Notes under the pieces: model-generated | What the model was told of the DNA's origin: nothing | The model's input: only the letters and a program-made list of their open reading frames with translations | Databases searched by the model: none | Part shown: positions 50,600 to 62,849 of the stretch, piece after piece | Layout: each line of letters starts with the position of its first letter | Numbering within the stretch: the first letter of the stretch is position 1 | Position numbers and translations under genes: made by a program | Assembly: GCF_000328475.2 (NCBI RefSeq) | Contig: NC_026487.1 | Location: forward strand, 496,001 to 560,000 | Reading direction: 5' to 3' | DNA from: Mycosarcoma maydis | Lineage: Eukaryota > Basidiomycota > Ustilaginomycetes > Ustilaginales | DNA length: 64,000 nt

Positions 50600-52044
50600 G
50601 CGAGATGCACAAGGCGTCGTGCATAGTCGCTCGCATCTCGTCAGCACTGTACCGCTCGATAGACTGTGATGCGTGAGGCAATTCATAGACTTCAGCGTCA
50701 CTAACAAGACGTCATTTGATGACATTGCTGGGCTGCGTTGCGAGGGAAAGGACGCGGTCTGTCTGAGGAACACCAATCGAGCACTCGATTGCTGCTGCTC
50801 GTCACGACGATACTTTTGACCGGCCACGCAGCACGCGTGCTCAACCAATCACGATTGCGGCCCATCCGTTTCATACCATTCGCGATTCTGACCGTGACGA
50901 CAAACTTCAAGCTCTGCGCGGCGTACACAGCAAGAGGCAATCTGCTCTAGTGGCTGCGTGAGCTCAAGTCGAACATTGAGCGCGGATGTCCACCCATGTC
51001 GACTGAAATCTGAAACTGTTGAGCCACGGCTCGACTAGCCAAAGCTTAGTTCGAGAGACGGGACGATGCTACGGAAGTACGGATGCCATCGAGATTAGGT
51101 CGTTATCAAAATGATCCCAAGTCGGTCAGCACAAGAGCCTCGAGATGCTGGCACCATAGGTGGTTGCGTAAGGCGAGGTCGGGACGCGCGATCCCGATAG
51201 AGTCAGCGAGCATAGCGAAAGCAACGAGGAAGCTACACGATTTGCAGAGGCTACAAGAGAGTTTCATTGTCATCTCCTTGACCATAAGTTGAATAGACAC
51301 CGGCCTTGCACTTGGTCAGCAAACGGCACAGGCTCGAATCACTTTGGCGCGCATCGTCTGCCCCTTCTTCATTGGATACAACAGATTGAGTTTCCCTTCC
51401 GCTTCCAAGCTTGTTCAAGCGATGCTTCTGGAATGTGAGCAGGCGTTTTGTCGAAAGCCTAAGTTAGTCGGACAAGTCACAGCACAGGCTTGTCCGGCCT
51501 GTGCATCGCCACATGATCGACGGTGTATTGTCGCGCGAAATACTGTATACATTTACGATTGCAACGGGTCGCTCAGCATTTTTGACGCCCGCCGGAGACA
51601 CTCAATCTCCCCTTTCCCCACTTCTCCCCGGTTCAAGAAAGCATGGATGTTGGAAACCTGTGTCTTAGCATCGACAAGTGTACGCTATTGTCGTCGAGAC
51701 CTCTCTTGCTTGATGGCAAATCAGCCTGAACTTGAACTTGATGTGTCACCACCAGATTCACGATTATCGTCACTCGTGACTCGTGACTGCGGCGTGCGGC
51801 ACGCGGTTTGGTGGTTGTGTGCAGAGAAGCGATCCAACAAAAATAAGTAGGAAAATACCCTGGCTGATGGCACGGCCCCACATCGCGCTCTCGTGCCTCG
51901 TGCCTTGAACCCTTGTTTCTCTTGAACTTCTTTCAACCACACACTTTCTTCTCGCAGCTTTATCGACGCTACTTTCCGATCTTCTGAACCCATAGCCAAC
52001 ACAAACAGGGCGAAACCAAGGGCGTGCAAGCGGTACATGTTGGC
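50600..52044. other. Intergenic region, nothing firm
   Basis: 1.45 kb. Sparse CACGANN-like sites near 51758-51790. A short upstream ORF precedes TRAPPC13 (listed separately). No gene was recognised. Confidence 0.45.
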
Positions 52045-52060
52045 ATGGCGTCGAGCATAG
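52037..52060 (+). promoter_or_regulatory. Overlapping upstream ORF in TRAPPC13 leader
   Basis: An ATG at 52037 opens a seven-codon frame (MLAWRRA) that ends at TAG 52058-52060, past the main ATG at 52045 and in a different frame. If transcribed, scanning ribosomes meet it first and it could lower main-frame translation. Its context (GGTACATGT) is not strong. Confidence 0.4.
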
Positions 52061-54546
52061 CATCGCCTGCCGCGGTAGCATCTGGAGCACCTCGTGTGCC
52101 ACTTCAAAATGTTCCCCGCGCACACGCGTCGTCGTCGTCCTCTGCGGCCGCTCAGAATGCAGGTCCGCATCTTGTCTCGCTCAAAGTGATGCGTACGTCG
52201 GCGCCTTCTCTTGCTGTCTCGGAAAAGCCGTACTGCGACCGCCATTCGACCTATCACGATGAGCTCATTACAGCCGTGGCACAAGGGATCGACGACGCCG
52301 CCTCGCACGACCTGTTATCCAACCGATGGGACACGTCGCCCTCGCCCGCAGACCAGTTCCCCATCTCGGAATTGCTCGTTCTACCCAACTCGTTCGGCAC
52401 GCTCTACCTCGGCGAAACGTTCCGCACGTACCTCTGCGTTCGTAACGAGTCATCTACCGCTGTTCGCGAACCGAGCCTTCGAGTAGAGATGCAAGTGGGA
52501 GCCTCGGATCCGCACACACAAGAGGGCGGAAGATGGGTTCAACTTGCGCATGTGATCCTTCCCACACCTACTCGCTACTCGCCCGAACCGGACCAGGATA
52601 AAGGTCGACCAGTGTGGGAGCTTCGTACAGCTCAGGCATTGGAAACGTCGCTCGCGTACGATATCAAAGATTTAGGTCCGCACGTGCTCGTCTGCACGGT
52701 GGGATACAAGTCGCCGCTGCAGCAAGATGGCGACGTGGCTTGGGTGGAGAGATCGTTCCGCAAGTTTTACAAGTTCTCGGTCGACAGATCGCCCATTTCG
52801 GTGCGCACCAAGGTGCACCAGCCGAGACATGCAAGCTCGCTTTTCCATCCGGATGCAGCGGTCAGGAAGAGGGTTGAGTTGGAAGTCCAGGTGCAGAACA
52901 CGGCTGGTAATGGAGCCGCACTGGTGTTGAATGAGCTTACGCTAAAGCCTGCACCTGGATGGAAGTGGGTGAGTGTGGACCGGCCGAGTCTCAACGATGC
53001 TGATCGTGGTGATGAGGACATGTGGATTTTAAGAGGCACAGACCAGGTATTGGCAGATGGCGATGTGAGGCAGTATCTGTTTGTGCTTACACCGGAGAAC
53101 AAGGATCAGACGCTGGCGGAGGAAGTGATGCAAGGTGGGATTGATTTGGGAGTGACTAAGGAGGGATTGGCTTTGAGGGGTGATGCTTTGGGTCATCTTG
53201 ACATCAGCTGGAGGATGGCGTTGGGTGAAGCGGGGAGGTTGCAGACGAGTCAGCTCGTGAGGCGTCGTGTTGTCACTCAACCTGTCACCGTAGCTTCTGG
53301 GTTGCAGGCGCAGATCCAGCTCGAACCGCAGTTGGCAGCACGGCTGACACTGCAGCCCACATCTCTCGAGACGCTGCGATCGGTGAGGCCCGGCGATGTG
53401 GTGGAGTTGGACTTCGACGTGGCGGTGTGCGACGTTTCTGGGCTGATGCTGCCGACGCTTCAGGATGGCACATGGATGGATACCACGTTAGCGACACCAG
53501 AAATCGAATCAGCAACGCGCGATGACGATGACGATGACGATACACCGTTGTCCGAGATTGTGTCTTCCCCGCGCGCTGTAGGCAAACGCGTTTCATCCAC
53601 TACGGTCAACACGGACACTAGTCCACCTCGCTCGTCGGATGCTGCCGAACATGTCATGATCCGACGAACGCTTCACCTTGCTCTGCAGCACTGTTCGATC
53701 GAAGCCCCCACCGCGATGTCCACCAGCACGTCTGTTGGCGAAACCACAATGGCAGGATCACAAGAGGCTTGCACGCCGCGCAAATCGCCGCTTCCAAGTC
53801 GGACGTCTACTCCGACGCAGAACAACATGGCGGGTGTATCGGCGCTGAACAAGGCGCGGTTGCAAGCGAACCTGACGTCGTTGGTACGCAACACTTCGTT
53901 GTCCTCGTTGCGAGTGCGCGGGTCTGTGGACGAGGGTGACAGAAGCGCAGGTGGGAGGGCAACACCTCTTCCACCTGCTGTGCCACCCAAGGGTGAGAGG
54001 GACACGTCAGCGGGTGCTGCCGATGCGATGGAATCCAGAGTGGCTGCAGAAGCCCGAGGTGAGCTGACCAAGACGTTGCCTCTTCCAAGCCTGTCCTGGG
54101 AGGCTGTGGTGAAGCGGTACAGGGTGTACATGGAGACGCACAGTCAGGCGTTGAATCGGCCCTCGTCCGCACAACCAATGCCGATCCCACGTACCTTTTT
54201 ACCTTCCGATCACGTGCAGTCGATCGGTTCGACTCTAGTGCCGCTCGCACCGATCTCGTTCGATATCGCGCTGATGAGACTCGCCAACTCATCACTCTAT
54301 CGATCGCACACCTGCGCGCACTCGCCACAATCTGAATGTGTCCCCGCGAAACTCGGATTCTACATCCCCGCCGACGCAGAACACGTGGTCAGATTCGGCG
54401 CTGTAAGAGTCGTCCTCATCTCGTACGCCGATAGCATACTGCGCATGGATGGCAAGCAGAGCAAAGACGATGCTGCGCAAACCACGTGTATGACGGTGGT
54501 GGATGAAATGCCAGTGGTGGCCGAGACGCTGCTGGTGACTCACTAG
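52045..54546 (+). CDS. TRAPP complex subunit TRAPPC13-like
   Basis: Homologue of TRAPPC13, a subunit of TRAPP complexes that act as Rab guanine-nucleotide exchange factors in Golgi and autophagy traffic. 833 residues from the ATG at 52045. Diagnostic text is ISELLVLPNSFGTLYLGETFRTYLCVRNES (about 110-140), then a beta-sandwich region with VWELRTAQALETSLAYDIKDLGPHVLVC and FRKFYKFSVDRSPISVRTKVHQ. Long Ser/Thr-rich inserts (about 480-680) make it larger than the roughly 420-residue animal proteins. The C-terminal end resumes a conserved-looking segment. It converges on the IDO-PPTase gene with 91 bases between stops. Ypt1, a TRAPP substrate, lies 5 kb away, which may be coincidence. Confidence 0.85.
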   Translation: MASSIASPAAVASGAPRVPLQNVPRAHASSSSSAAAQNAGPHLVSLKVMRTSAPSLAVSEKPYCDRHSTYHDELITAVAQGIDDAASHDLLSNRWDTSPSPADQFPISELLVLPNSFGTLYLGETFRTYLCVRNESSTAVREPSLRVEMQVGASDPHTQEGGRWVQLAHVILPTPTRYSPEPDQDKGRPVWELRTAQALETSLAYDIKDLGPHVLVCTVGYKSPLQQDGDVAWVERSFRKFYKFSVDRSPISVRTKVHQPRHASSLFHPDAAVRKRVELEVQVQNTAGNGAALVLNELTLKPAPGWKWVSVDRPSLNDADRGDEDMWILRGTDQVLADGDVRQYLFVLTPENKDQTLAEEVMQGGIDLGVTKEGLALRGDALGHLDISWRMALGEAGRLQTSQLVRRRVVTQPVTVASGLQAQIQLEPQLAARLTLQPTSLETLRSVRPGDVVELDFDVAVCDVSGLMLPTLQDGTWMDTTLATPEIESATRDDDDDDDTPLSEIVSSPRAVGKRVSSTTVNTDTSPPRSSDAAEHVMIRRTLHLALQHCSIEAPTAMSTSTSVGETTMAGSQEACTPRKSPLPSRTSTPTQNNMAGVSALNKARLQANLTSLVRNTSLSSLRVRGSVDEGDRSAGGRATPLPPAVPPKGERDTSAGAADAMESRVAAEARGELTKTLPLPSLSWEAVVKRYRVYMETHSQALNRPSSAQPMPIPRTFLPSDHVQSIGSTLVPLAPISFDIALMRLANSSLYRSHTCAHSPQSECVPAKLGFYIPADAEHVVRFGAVRVVLISYADSILRMDGKQSKDDAAQTTCMTVVDEMPVVAETLLVTH

Positions 54547-54637
54547 CGCAGCTGGACTCGGATCTAGCTCAATCAGACGCACATCCGGGGTCAATCGGCA
54601 AGAAATACTTTAGAGGAGCACAGCAAGTCTATGAACA

Positions 54638-57600
54638 CTATGTGACGAGCGATCGCACCTGTGCAATCAACTGCTCGAGCGTCATGACACGCAGCAAGCG
54701 CGAACGCTGTGCCTGGTGCGCACTGATCTGCTTGTCAATTATGTGCTGGTCGAGGTTAGAGTGAGGTCCATGGCATACGACGAGCTGTGATGCAGCTCCG
54801 GCTGCAGCCGATGACGGTAGAAGCACATCGACAAACTTGTACGCCGTTTGCACCTGCGCGTCGATGCTGAGCTGTGGCTGCGAGGCCGACGCAAAGTCGA
54901 ATTGGATGCGAGAAAAGTCGAAGCCTAATCCCATGCCCAGGTTTTTCGTGTAGGCTTCCTTGTACGTCCACAGCGTGAACAGTCTGTGGAGCGCCGTTTC
55001 TGCGCCGCAGCCAGAGGCGCACGTGAGCGGCTCGAGCACCCATCGGGTTTCGCTGGCGGTGAGCGCAATATCCATAGTCTCAACGAACGAGCGTACGTCC
55101 TGTTCGTACTTGGGCAGTTGCAACGCCATCACATCGGTTCCCACGCGTGGCGCATTGCGATCACTGACAGCGAGACGCGAAGTACAGAAGCCCATGACAA
55201 CCCAGTCGGTGTCGTGCGAGATGTTGAAATCAAAGTAAACCGGCAACCGCGGAGCAGATATGTACGGTCGCCCTTGGCGCGTCACACTGAAGCGGACCTC
55301 GTCATAGGGTACATCGAAGTGCGTCGCTAGCAGTAAGCGTGGAAGCAGACGCGCGACGAGCGAGCGCACCCGGTCCGCTTGACGGTAGTACTTGAGCACT
55401 TTCTCTCGATCCGCTGCGTTGGCTTTTCCAGGAAGCAGGTCTGCTGTCAGGTTGCGCAGTTCGAGTTCCGTGAGCAGGTCCGAGTGGCCAGAGACATCAA
55501 CGGCCCAGACCTGCACGTCGTAAGCGTCATCGCGAGGTGGAGAGAGGCGTGTCACAGAGTCAGTCAACGTGTTCTGCGGGGCAGCCATGGTGTCCGACAC
55601 ATCCCCAGTCGAGACGTTGTGCAGACGCTGAGATGGAAGGAAGGAGGAGGCGAAGGAGGAGGAGGACTGACCTGATGAACTTTCGGCGGCAGCGTTGACG
55701 GCCGACGATGCAGAGTCAACCACATCGGCAGCGACCGTAGTGTTGGCGACGGTCGAGGTGCTGGCAGGGGTACGAGTCGAGGTGGAGGTCGATGATGTAG
55801 CGACAGCAGCTTGCTTGGCCATGATGAGTGCATCGATGGTGTTGACACGGCAGTCGCGAAGGAAAGTCACCAGGTCGGTTCCGCCAGTTCCCTTTGCTCC
55901 TCCTCCGTTGTCCTTGGAATTGGTGTCGAGAATTGCACGTGCCTCAGCCTCTGCATCGGCGTGCGCCTTGGCTTTAGCAGCCAGGCGTCGGTCCACATTG
56001 GGCTCACCGGTAAAGCCCTTGGCAAGTGGCGCATAGGCGTCGGGTGGCGAACCGCGCGCCTGAGCAACAATGTAGAGATAGGCAACCTTCATATGCTCGT
56101 CACGTAAAGCTTTGAGCTCCTGAAGCGCGTTGTCATACGCTGCTGGAAGACCTTCGTCGTGCTCCTCGGATTTGGCTTTGAGTGCTAGACTACGGATGGG
56201 ATGTGGAAGCTCTCGGAGCTGCTGCTCGCCGTCCGCATCGCTGTTGGCCTCTCGCGGCTCGAGATCTTGGAGCTCTTCATCTTGGTCCTGGTCGGCATCG
56301 TCGAAGGAGATGTTGCGCAAGTGTGAGAGGAAAGCTCGATGGTGACCGGGCATGTAGAGCGACATTCGCTCCATAAAAGTGGCATCTGCGCCTCTAGCGT
56401 CAGCGTTAGTAGTGGCAGCAGGGCGGTGAAGGCGTTGCTTTCTTCGAGTGTGATCGACGTCCAAAAACACATCGATGGCGTGGATCATGGAGCTCTGTCC
56501 AGCAGAGGGCCCCGAAAAGACACGCTTGATACCCTCTGGGTCGACACCTTCGAAATGCCATCCAGCTTCTTCACCCTTGTCAACCGTGTCGCTACCAACG
56601 AACCAAGGTCGGATACCCCAGTAGAAGATTTTTGGGTCGCACCCGTTGCGAACATCGTGGAGGAGCTTGGTCAAGCTCTTAATGACGACCGCAAGCCTGT
56701 TGAGGTAGCCAGCGATTCGGCGACGCGCCACACGATCGGCGACGAAAGCCTCGTCCAAGCTGACACGCATGAGTTCGAGCGCCTCGACGCCTCTTGCTTC
56801 GATGAGGAGCGAGGTGAAGAAGAAGTGGTGTTCGGAAGGTGTCGCAGTAAACGTCTCAACGATGCTGAGGTTGTCGGGTTCGAGGCCGCGTGAAGGGTCG
56901 ATATAGTCCCAATTCCAGAGCACTGTGGTGGCGTAAGTGAGCACGGGAGGCAAGTCGAGCTTCTGGGAGAGCTGGACCCAGGGAACGGCAATGGCAGCGG
57001 GAAGGCGTCGCATATACTTGCCAGCAAGCTCATCGGCGAGGTCCTGCTCGTCTTGGAGGTCGTCGGGCGTTTTGCGAGAGAACATGTTGAGCCAAGTGCG
57101 CTGTGGTGCGACGGCAAGAGCGGCGGTGACTTTGCGCGGCTGACTGTGGATGTAAAAGTGGGCGAGGAAGGAGAGGACGACATGGCCTCGACGTGCGTAG
57201 CGAATGTCATTTGCAAGCTCATCGGAAAGAGGCAAGATGGGCATTTCACGAATCGAGCGACGCCAACGACGAGCTAGGAGTCGCTGATGTGGAGTAGTTT
57301 TTGTGCCACCGCCGCCGTGCATGAGAGGAATGCGTTTGGCGAGGTCAAGTGCATGCTCCCAATGCTCGGCATACGGGGCGCTAAGGCGACGTACAGGCGC
57401 CTCTGGGGGCAAAAATCCAGATCGTACATCGACGTCAAAATCAGCGGCAGCTAGCGTGGATGTGTCGGGAATATGTTCGTCGACGGTGGAGAAGCCAGTG
57501 GGACGGGGCACTGCGTCGGCGAGGCGGTCTAGAGGGTTATTGATGTGACCTAGCGAAGACGGCAGAGCCGAGATACCTGAGCGAACGGCGGTGGCTAGCT

Positions 57601-57946
57601 CGGACAAAGCTTGCGAAGGTGATGTGGAGAGAGCGGCAGTAACGGCATCAGACCGGCCGGTGATGCCAGCGAGAGGCATTGAAGCTTGGCCGAGGGTGGA
57701 AGAGGTGGTGGACACGGATGATGCGGACAAACGTCGAGCGAAGAGATGCTCTGATGAGTTGGTGGGACGAGTCTTGTTGGAACCCCGTTGCTGAGCCAAG
57801 AAGTGGTCCGGAGGCACTTCAAAGTACTCTGCTTCATCGTGGGACTGTGGCCAGACAGGGTAGAAGGTCTTTTTGGGTGAGGCCGAGAGACGGCTGGGCC
57901 CGGCGACACTGCCGGCGGCGTTGTTGGATGCGGATGCAACAGTCAT
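54638..57946 (-). CDS. Indoleamine 2,3-dioxygenase fused to 4'-phosphopantetheinyl transferase
   Basis: One frame of 1102 residues from the ATG complementary to 57944-57946. Residues 1-190 are low complexity. About 195-710 is a full indoleamine 2,3-dioxygenase (heme enzyme of tryptophan-kynurenine catabolism), with GIRPWFVGSD (444-453), FSGPSAGQSSMIHAIDVFL (477-495), YMPGHHR, proximal heme His618 in RDEHMKVAYLY and the C-terminal GTGGTDLVTFL (686-696). A Ser/Thr/Ala-rich linker (about 712-800) follows. Residues about 810-1060 are a group II phosphopantetheinyl transferase of the AASDHPPT/Lys5 class, which converts apo carrier proteins to holo form: FDFNISHD (His911), VGTDVM (Asp938), WTYKEAYTK (Lys996, Glu997). 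No stop or clear intron separates the halves. An internal Met787 could start a separate PPTase. Confidence 0.88.
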   Translation of the reverse strand: MTVASASNNAAGSVAGPSRLSASPKKTFYPVWPQSHDEAEYFEVPPDHFLAQQRGSNKTRPTNSSEHLFARRLSASSVSTTSSTLGQASMPLAGITGRSDAVTAALSTSPSQALSELATAVRSGISALPSSLGHINNPLDRLADAVPRPTGFSTVDEHIPDTSTLAAADFDVDVRSGFLPPEAPVRRLSAPYAEHWEHALDLAKRIPLMHGGGGTKTTPHQRLLARRWRRSIREMPILPLSDELANDIRYARRGHVVLSFLAHFYIHSQPRKVTAALAVAPQRTWLNMFSRKTPDDLQDEQDLADELAGKYMRRLPAAIAVPWVQLSQKLDLPPVLTYATTVLWNWDYIDPSRGLEPDNLSIVETFTATPSEHHFFFTSLLIEARGVEALELMRVSLDEAFVADRVARRRIAGYLNRLAVVIKSLTKLLHDVRNGCDPKIFYWGIRPWFVGSDTVDKGEEAGWHFEGVDPEGIKRVFSGPSAGQSSMIHAIDVFLDVDHTRRKQRLHRPAATTNADARGADATFMERMSLYMPGHHRAFLSHLRNISFDDADQDQDEELQDLEPREANSDADGEQQLRELPHPIRSLALKAKSEEHDEGLPAAYDNALQELKALRDEHMKVAYLYIVAQARGSPPDAYAPLAKGFTGEPNVDRRLAAKAKAHADAEAEARAILDTNSKDNGGGAKGTGGTDLVTFLRDCRVNTIDALIMAKQAAVATSSTSTSTRTPASTSTVANTTVAADVVDSASSAVNAAAESSSGQSSSSFASSFLPSQRLHNVSTGDVSDTMAAPQNTLTDSVTRLSPPRDDAYDVQVWAVDVSGHSDLLTELELRNLTADLLPGKANAADREKVLKYYRQADRVRSLVARLLPRLLLATHFDVPYDEVRFSVTRQGRPYISAPRLPVYFDFNISHDTDWVVMGFCTSRLAVSDRNAPRVGTDVMALQLPKYEQDVRSFVETMDIALTASETRWVLEPLTCASGCGAETALHRLFTLWTYKEAYTKNLGMGLGFDFSRIQFDFASASQPQLSIDAQVQTAYKFVDVLLPSSAAAGAASQLVVCHGPHSNLDQHIIDKQISAHQAQRSRLLRVMTLEQLIAQVRSLVT

Positions 57947-60874
<2,928 letters not shown>

Positions 60875-61086
60875 GCAGCTAGCTCGGCACCGCTTAGAGC
60901 GCGAAGACAGCGCACCGGTGAGCTGTTTTCTCTCTCGCCAATCAACCTTCGAATGTAGAACAGCTAGCTAGCTGGGCCAGCTCTAGCTTTTATCCCCTTC
61001 TCACTTGTCGCACGCACTCCCAGCTTCGACTCGGCCTCGTTTTTCGCGATGATGAAATGTGACGATACTTGTACAGACGATTCGAG

Positions 61087-61113
61087 GTGTGTATATATGT
61101 GTGTGTGTGTGTG
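61087..61113. repeat. GT/AT microsatellite
   Basis: Alternating GT with a short TATATA interruption, 27 bases. Confidence 0.85.
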
Positions 61114-61312
61114 ACTGACTCACAAAGATGGTCATCTGCGCAAATGGCATGATCATCGTGCATCGTGCATTGACGATGATCATTCACGATTCACGATTAT
61201 GCCCTTGTGTGAAAACGTCAATGCACTTTGCGCGATGACAAGGGTGCTTCAACGCGCATGCGTGCTAGCTACGCGCGCCAGTCAAGAAATCCAGCGCCAC
61301 TCTCCACACTCA

Positions 61313-61314
<2 letters not shown>

Positions 61315-61343
<29 letters not shown>
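61315..61343. repeat. CTCTCA hexamer repeat
   Basis: Almost five units of CTCTCA in the leader region of NSE4. Confidence 0.85.
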
Positions 61344-61520
61344 GCGAATTCGCTTACTGAGCTGTACCTGCTCCTTGGACCAAGCTCATCAACACTCGTG
61401 CGTGTTTGACATTGTACACTTGGCGCGTTTGCTTGACTTGTCACTCGTTGTCAACTACACATCATCACACGAAAGCTACGCATCCAGTGGTTCCTCACTG
61501 TCACATGTCTACGTTTCTCG

Positions 61521-62618
61521 ATGCACAGCTCGACGCAACGCACTCAGCAAGTGCAATCTCAAGCAGGGCCGTCGTCGGACTCGAACGCGCGCAAGCGCGT
61601 CGGCGTCAACGCTTCGTCTGATGCAGCATCGTTCGTCTACAACCCGAGACAAGATGCGCGGGATCGTCGCAAAGTGCGGTCGGACTATCGAGCGCTCATT
61701 GCGAAAGCGGAGGAATCCAAGCGCGACTCGTCTCTGAAACCGTCGGACCTGGTGGACTTGATTGCCAAAGTAGATGAACTGCACGAGAGAGTGGTTGCAC
61801 CTAGCGAAAGTATTCTGGATACCAAGACGCTAACTTCGATGTCCGAGATGGGCGCACGTATGGCTAAGAAGATGAAGCTGAATGCGGATGCGTTTGACAC
61901 GCACGAGTTCATGTCGAGGCTGGCGCGGTACTTGGGTGGACAAGCCGCGCCAGTTCGAAGAGCCGGCAATATCGACGATGATGACGAACAAGTCGAGATA
62001 GACATCAACCAGTGGCAGTGGTCCAAATTGGGCCGTTTATCCGCCTCGCTAAGCAAGCGTGCTGTGACGATGGATTTCCTGCTTGGTCCACTCGAGATTG
62101 CCCCGAAACAACGCAGAACCATCACGCAGCGGAGGCAAGACGACACGCCCGCCGAACGCACCGCTCCGCGTGCACTCCAACAGCAGGACTTGCAGGATTC
62201 GGCTGGAAGAGAATCCACGTCTGCCATCCGAAAAGTGGCTACGCTCCTCCAGCAACAGGGCCCCGCCGGTGTCTGCCTGTTCCGCTTCGCCGTGGATCCA
62301 GAAAGCTTTGTCAACACGGTGGAGAATTTCTTCCACGTGAGCTTTTTGATAAAGGAGAACAGGGCGTCACTCAAGACGGATGCCGACGGCAACGCGGTAC
62401 TGACCATCGCTACGCCGCCCACCGAGGACGATGAACAGGTAGACACAGACAAGCCCGAACACGTCGGCAGGAGTAAGCAGTTCATCATGGAGATCGACTA
62501 TCCAACGTATTTGGAGTCGATCCAGCTATACGCCATCAGCGAGAGCGTCATACCGACCAGGAGCAATAGAGTCAATTCGCTGAGTGGCAGGCTGGCGCTC
62601 GACAAGGTGAGACAGTGA
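61521..62618 (+). CDS. NSE4: SMC5-SMC6 complex kleisin Nse4
   Basis: Kleisin subunit that bridges the Smc5 and Smc6 heads for DNA repair and replication-fork stability. 365 residues from the ATG at 61521. The N-terminal helix region (RRKVRSDYRALIAKAEESKRD) and SMSEMGARMAKKMKLNADAFDTHEF form the Smc5/6-binding half. The C-terminal winged-helix domain shows GVCLFRFAVDPESFVNTVENFFHVSFLIKENRAS (about 252-285), the Nse4_C signature. The middle links through an acidic Asp stretch (DDDDEQVEIDINQWQW). No intron. An upstream ATG at 61505 is in a different frame and may act as an overlapping uORF. Confidence 0.93.
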   Translation: MHSSTQRTQQVQSQAGPSSDSNARKRVGVNASSDAASFVYNPRQDARDRRKVRSDYRALIAKAEESKRDSSLKPSDLVDLIAKVDELHERVVAPSESILDTKTLTSMSEMGARMAKKMKLNADAFDTHEFMSRLARYLGGQAAPVRRAGNIDDDDEQVEIDINQWQWSKLGRLSASLSKRAVTMDFLLGPLEIAPKQRRTITQRRQDDTPAERTAPRALQQQDLQDSAGRESTSAIRKVATLLQQQGPAGVCLFRFAVDPESFVNTVENFFHVSFLIKENRASLKTDADGNAVLTIATPPTEDDEQVDTDKPEHVGRSKQFIMEIDYPTYLESIQLYAISESVIPTRSNRVNSLSGRLALDKVRQ

Positions 62619-62766
62619 CCAGACCGCTGCCGTGCGCGAGCAGGCGACGCTCACATTCTCCACATAGCAGCACACTCCTCATCAATGCAAAGACTGTGCA
62701 GATCGCGCGCAACACGCGGTCACAATCATCACTTGGGATTGGCGTGTTTGTGATGGCGAGCAATGC

Positions 62767-62800
62767 GGGCTATTCGGGCTATTCGGGCTATGCGGGCTAC
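62767..62800. repeat. 9-base repeat GGGCTATTC, about 4 copies
   Basis: Near-perfect 9-base units in the short region between the convergent NSE4 and SRR1-like genes. Confidence 0.7.
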
Positions 62801-62849
62801 TGTTGTGACTGCGGTACACGTGGTATAGTGACAAGTGTGAGACTGACTC

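Larger units (their letters stand above)
60875..61520. other. Intergenic region with simple repeats
   Basis: 646 bases between YPT1 and NSE4. It has a GT-rich microsatellite (61087-61113), a CTCTCA hexamer tract (61315-61343) and two ATTCACGATT units near 61180-61198. An out-of-frame ATG at 61505 precedes the NSE4 start. Confidence 0.5.

Noticed and set aside
51301..51345. Possible tRNA T-arm (GGCTCGAATC)
   Set aside because: The flanking bases do not form a 5-base stem, and no cloverleaf or acceptor pairing is present.
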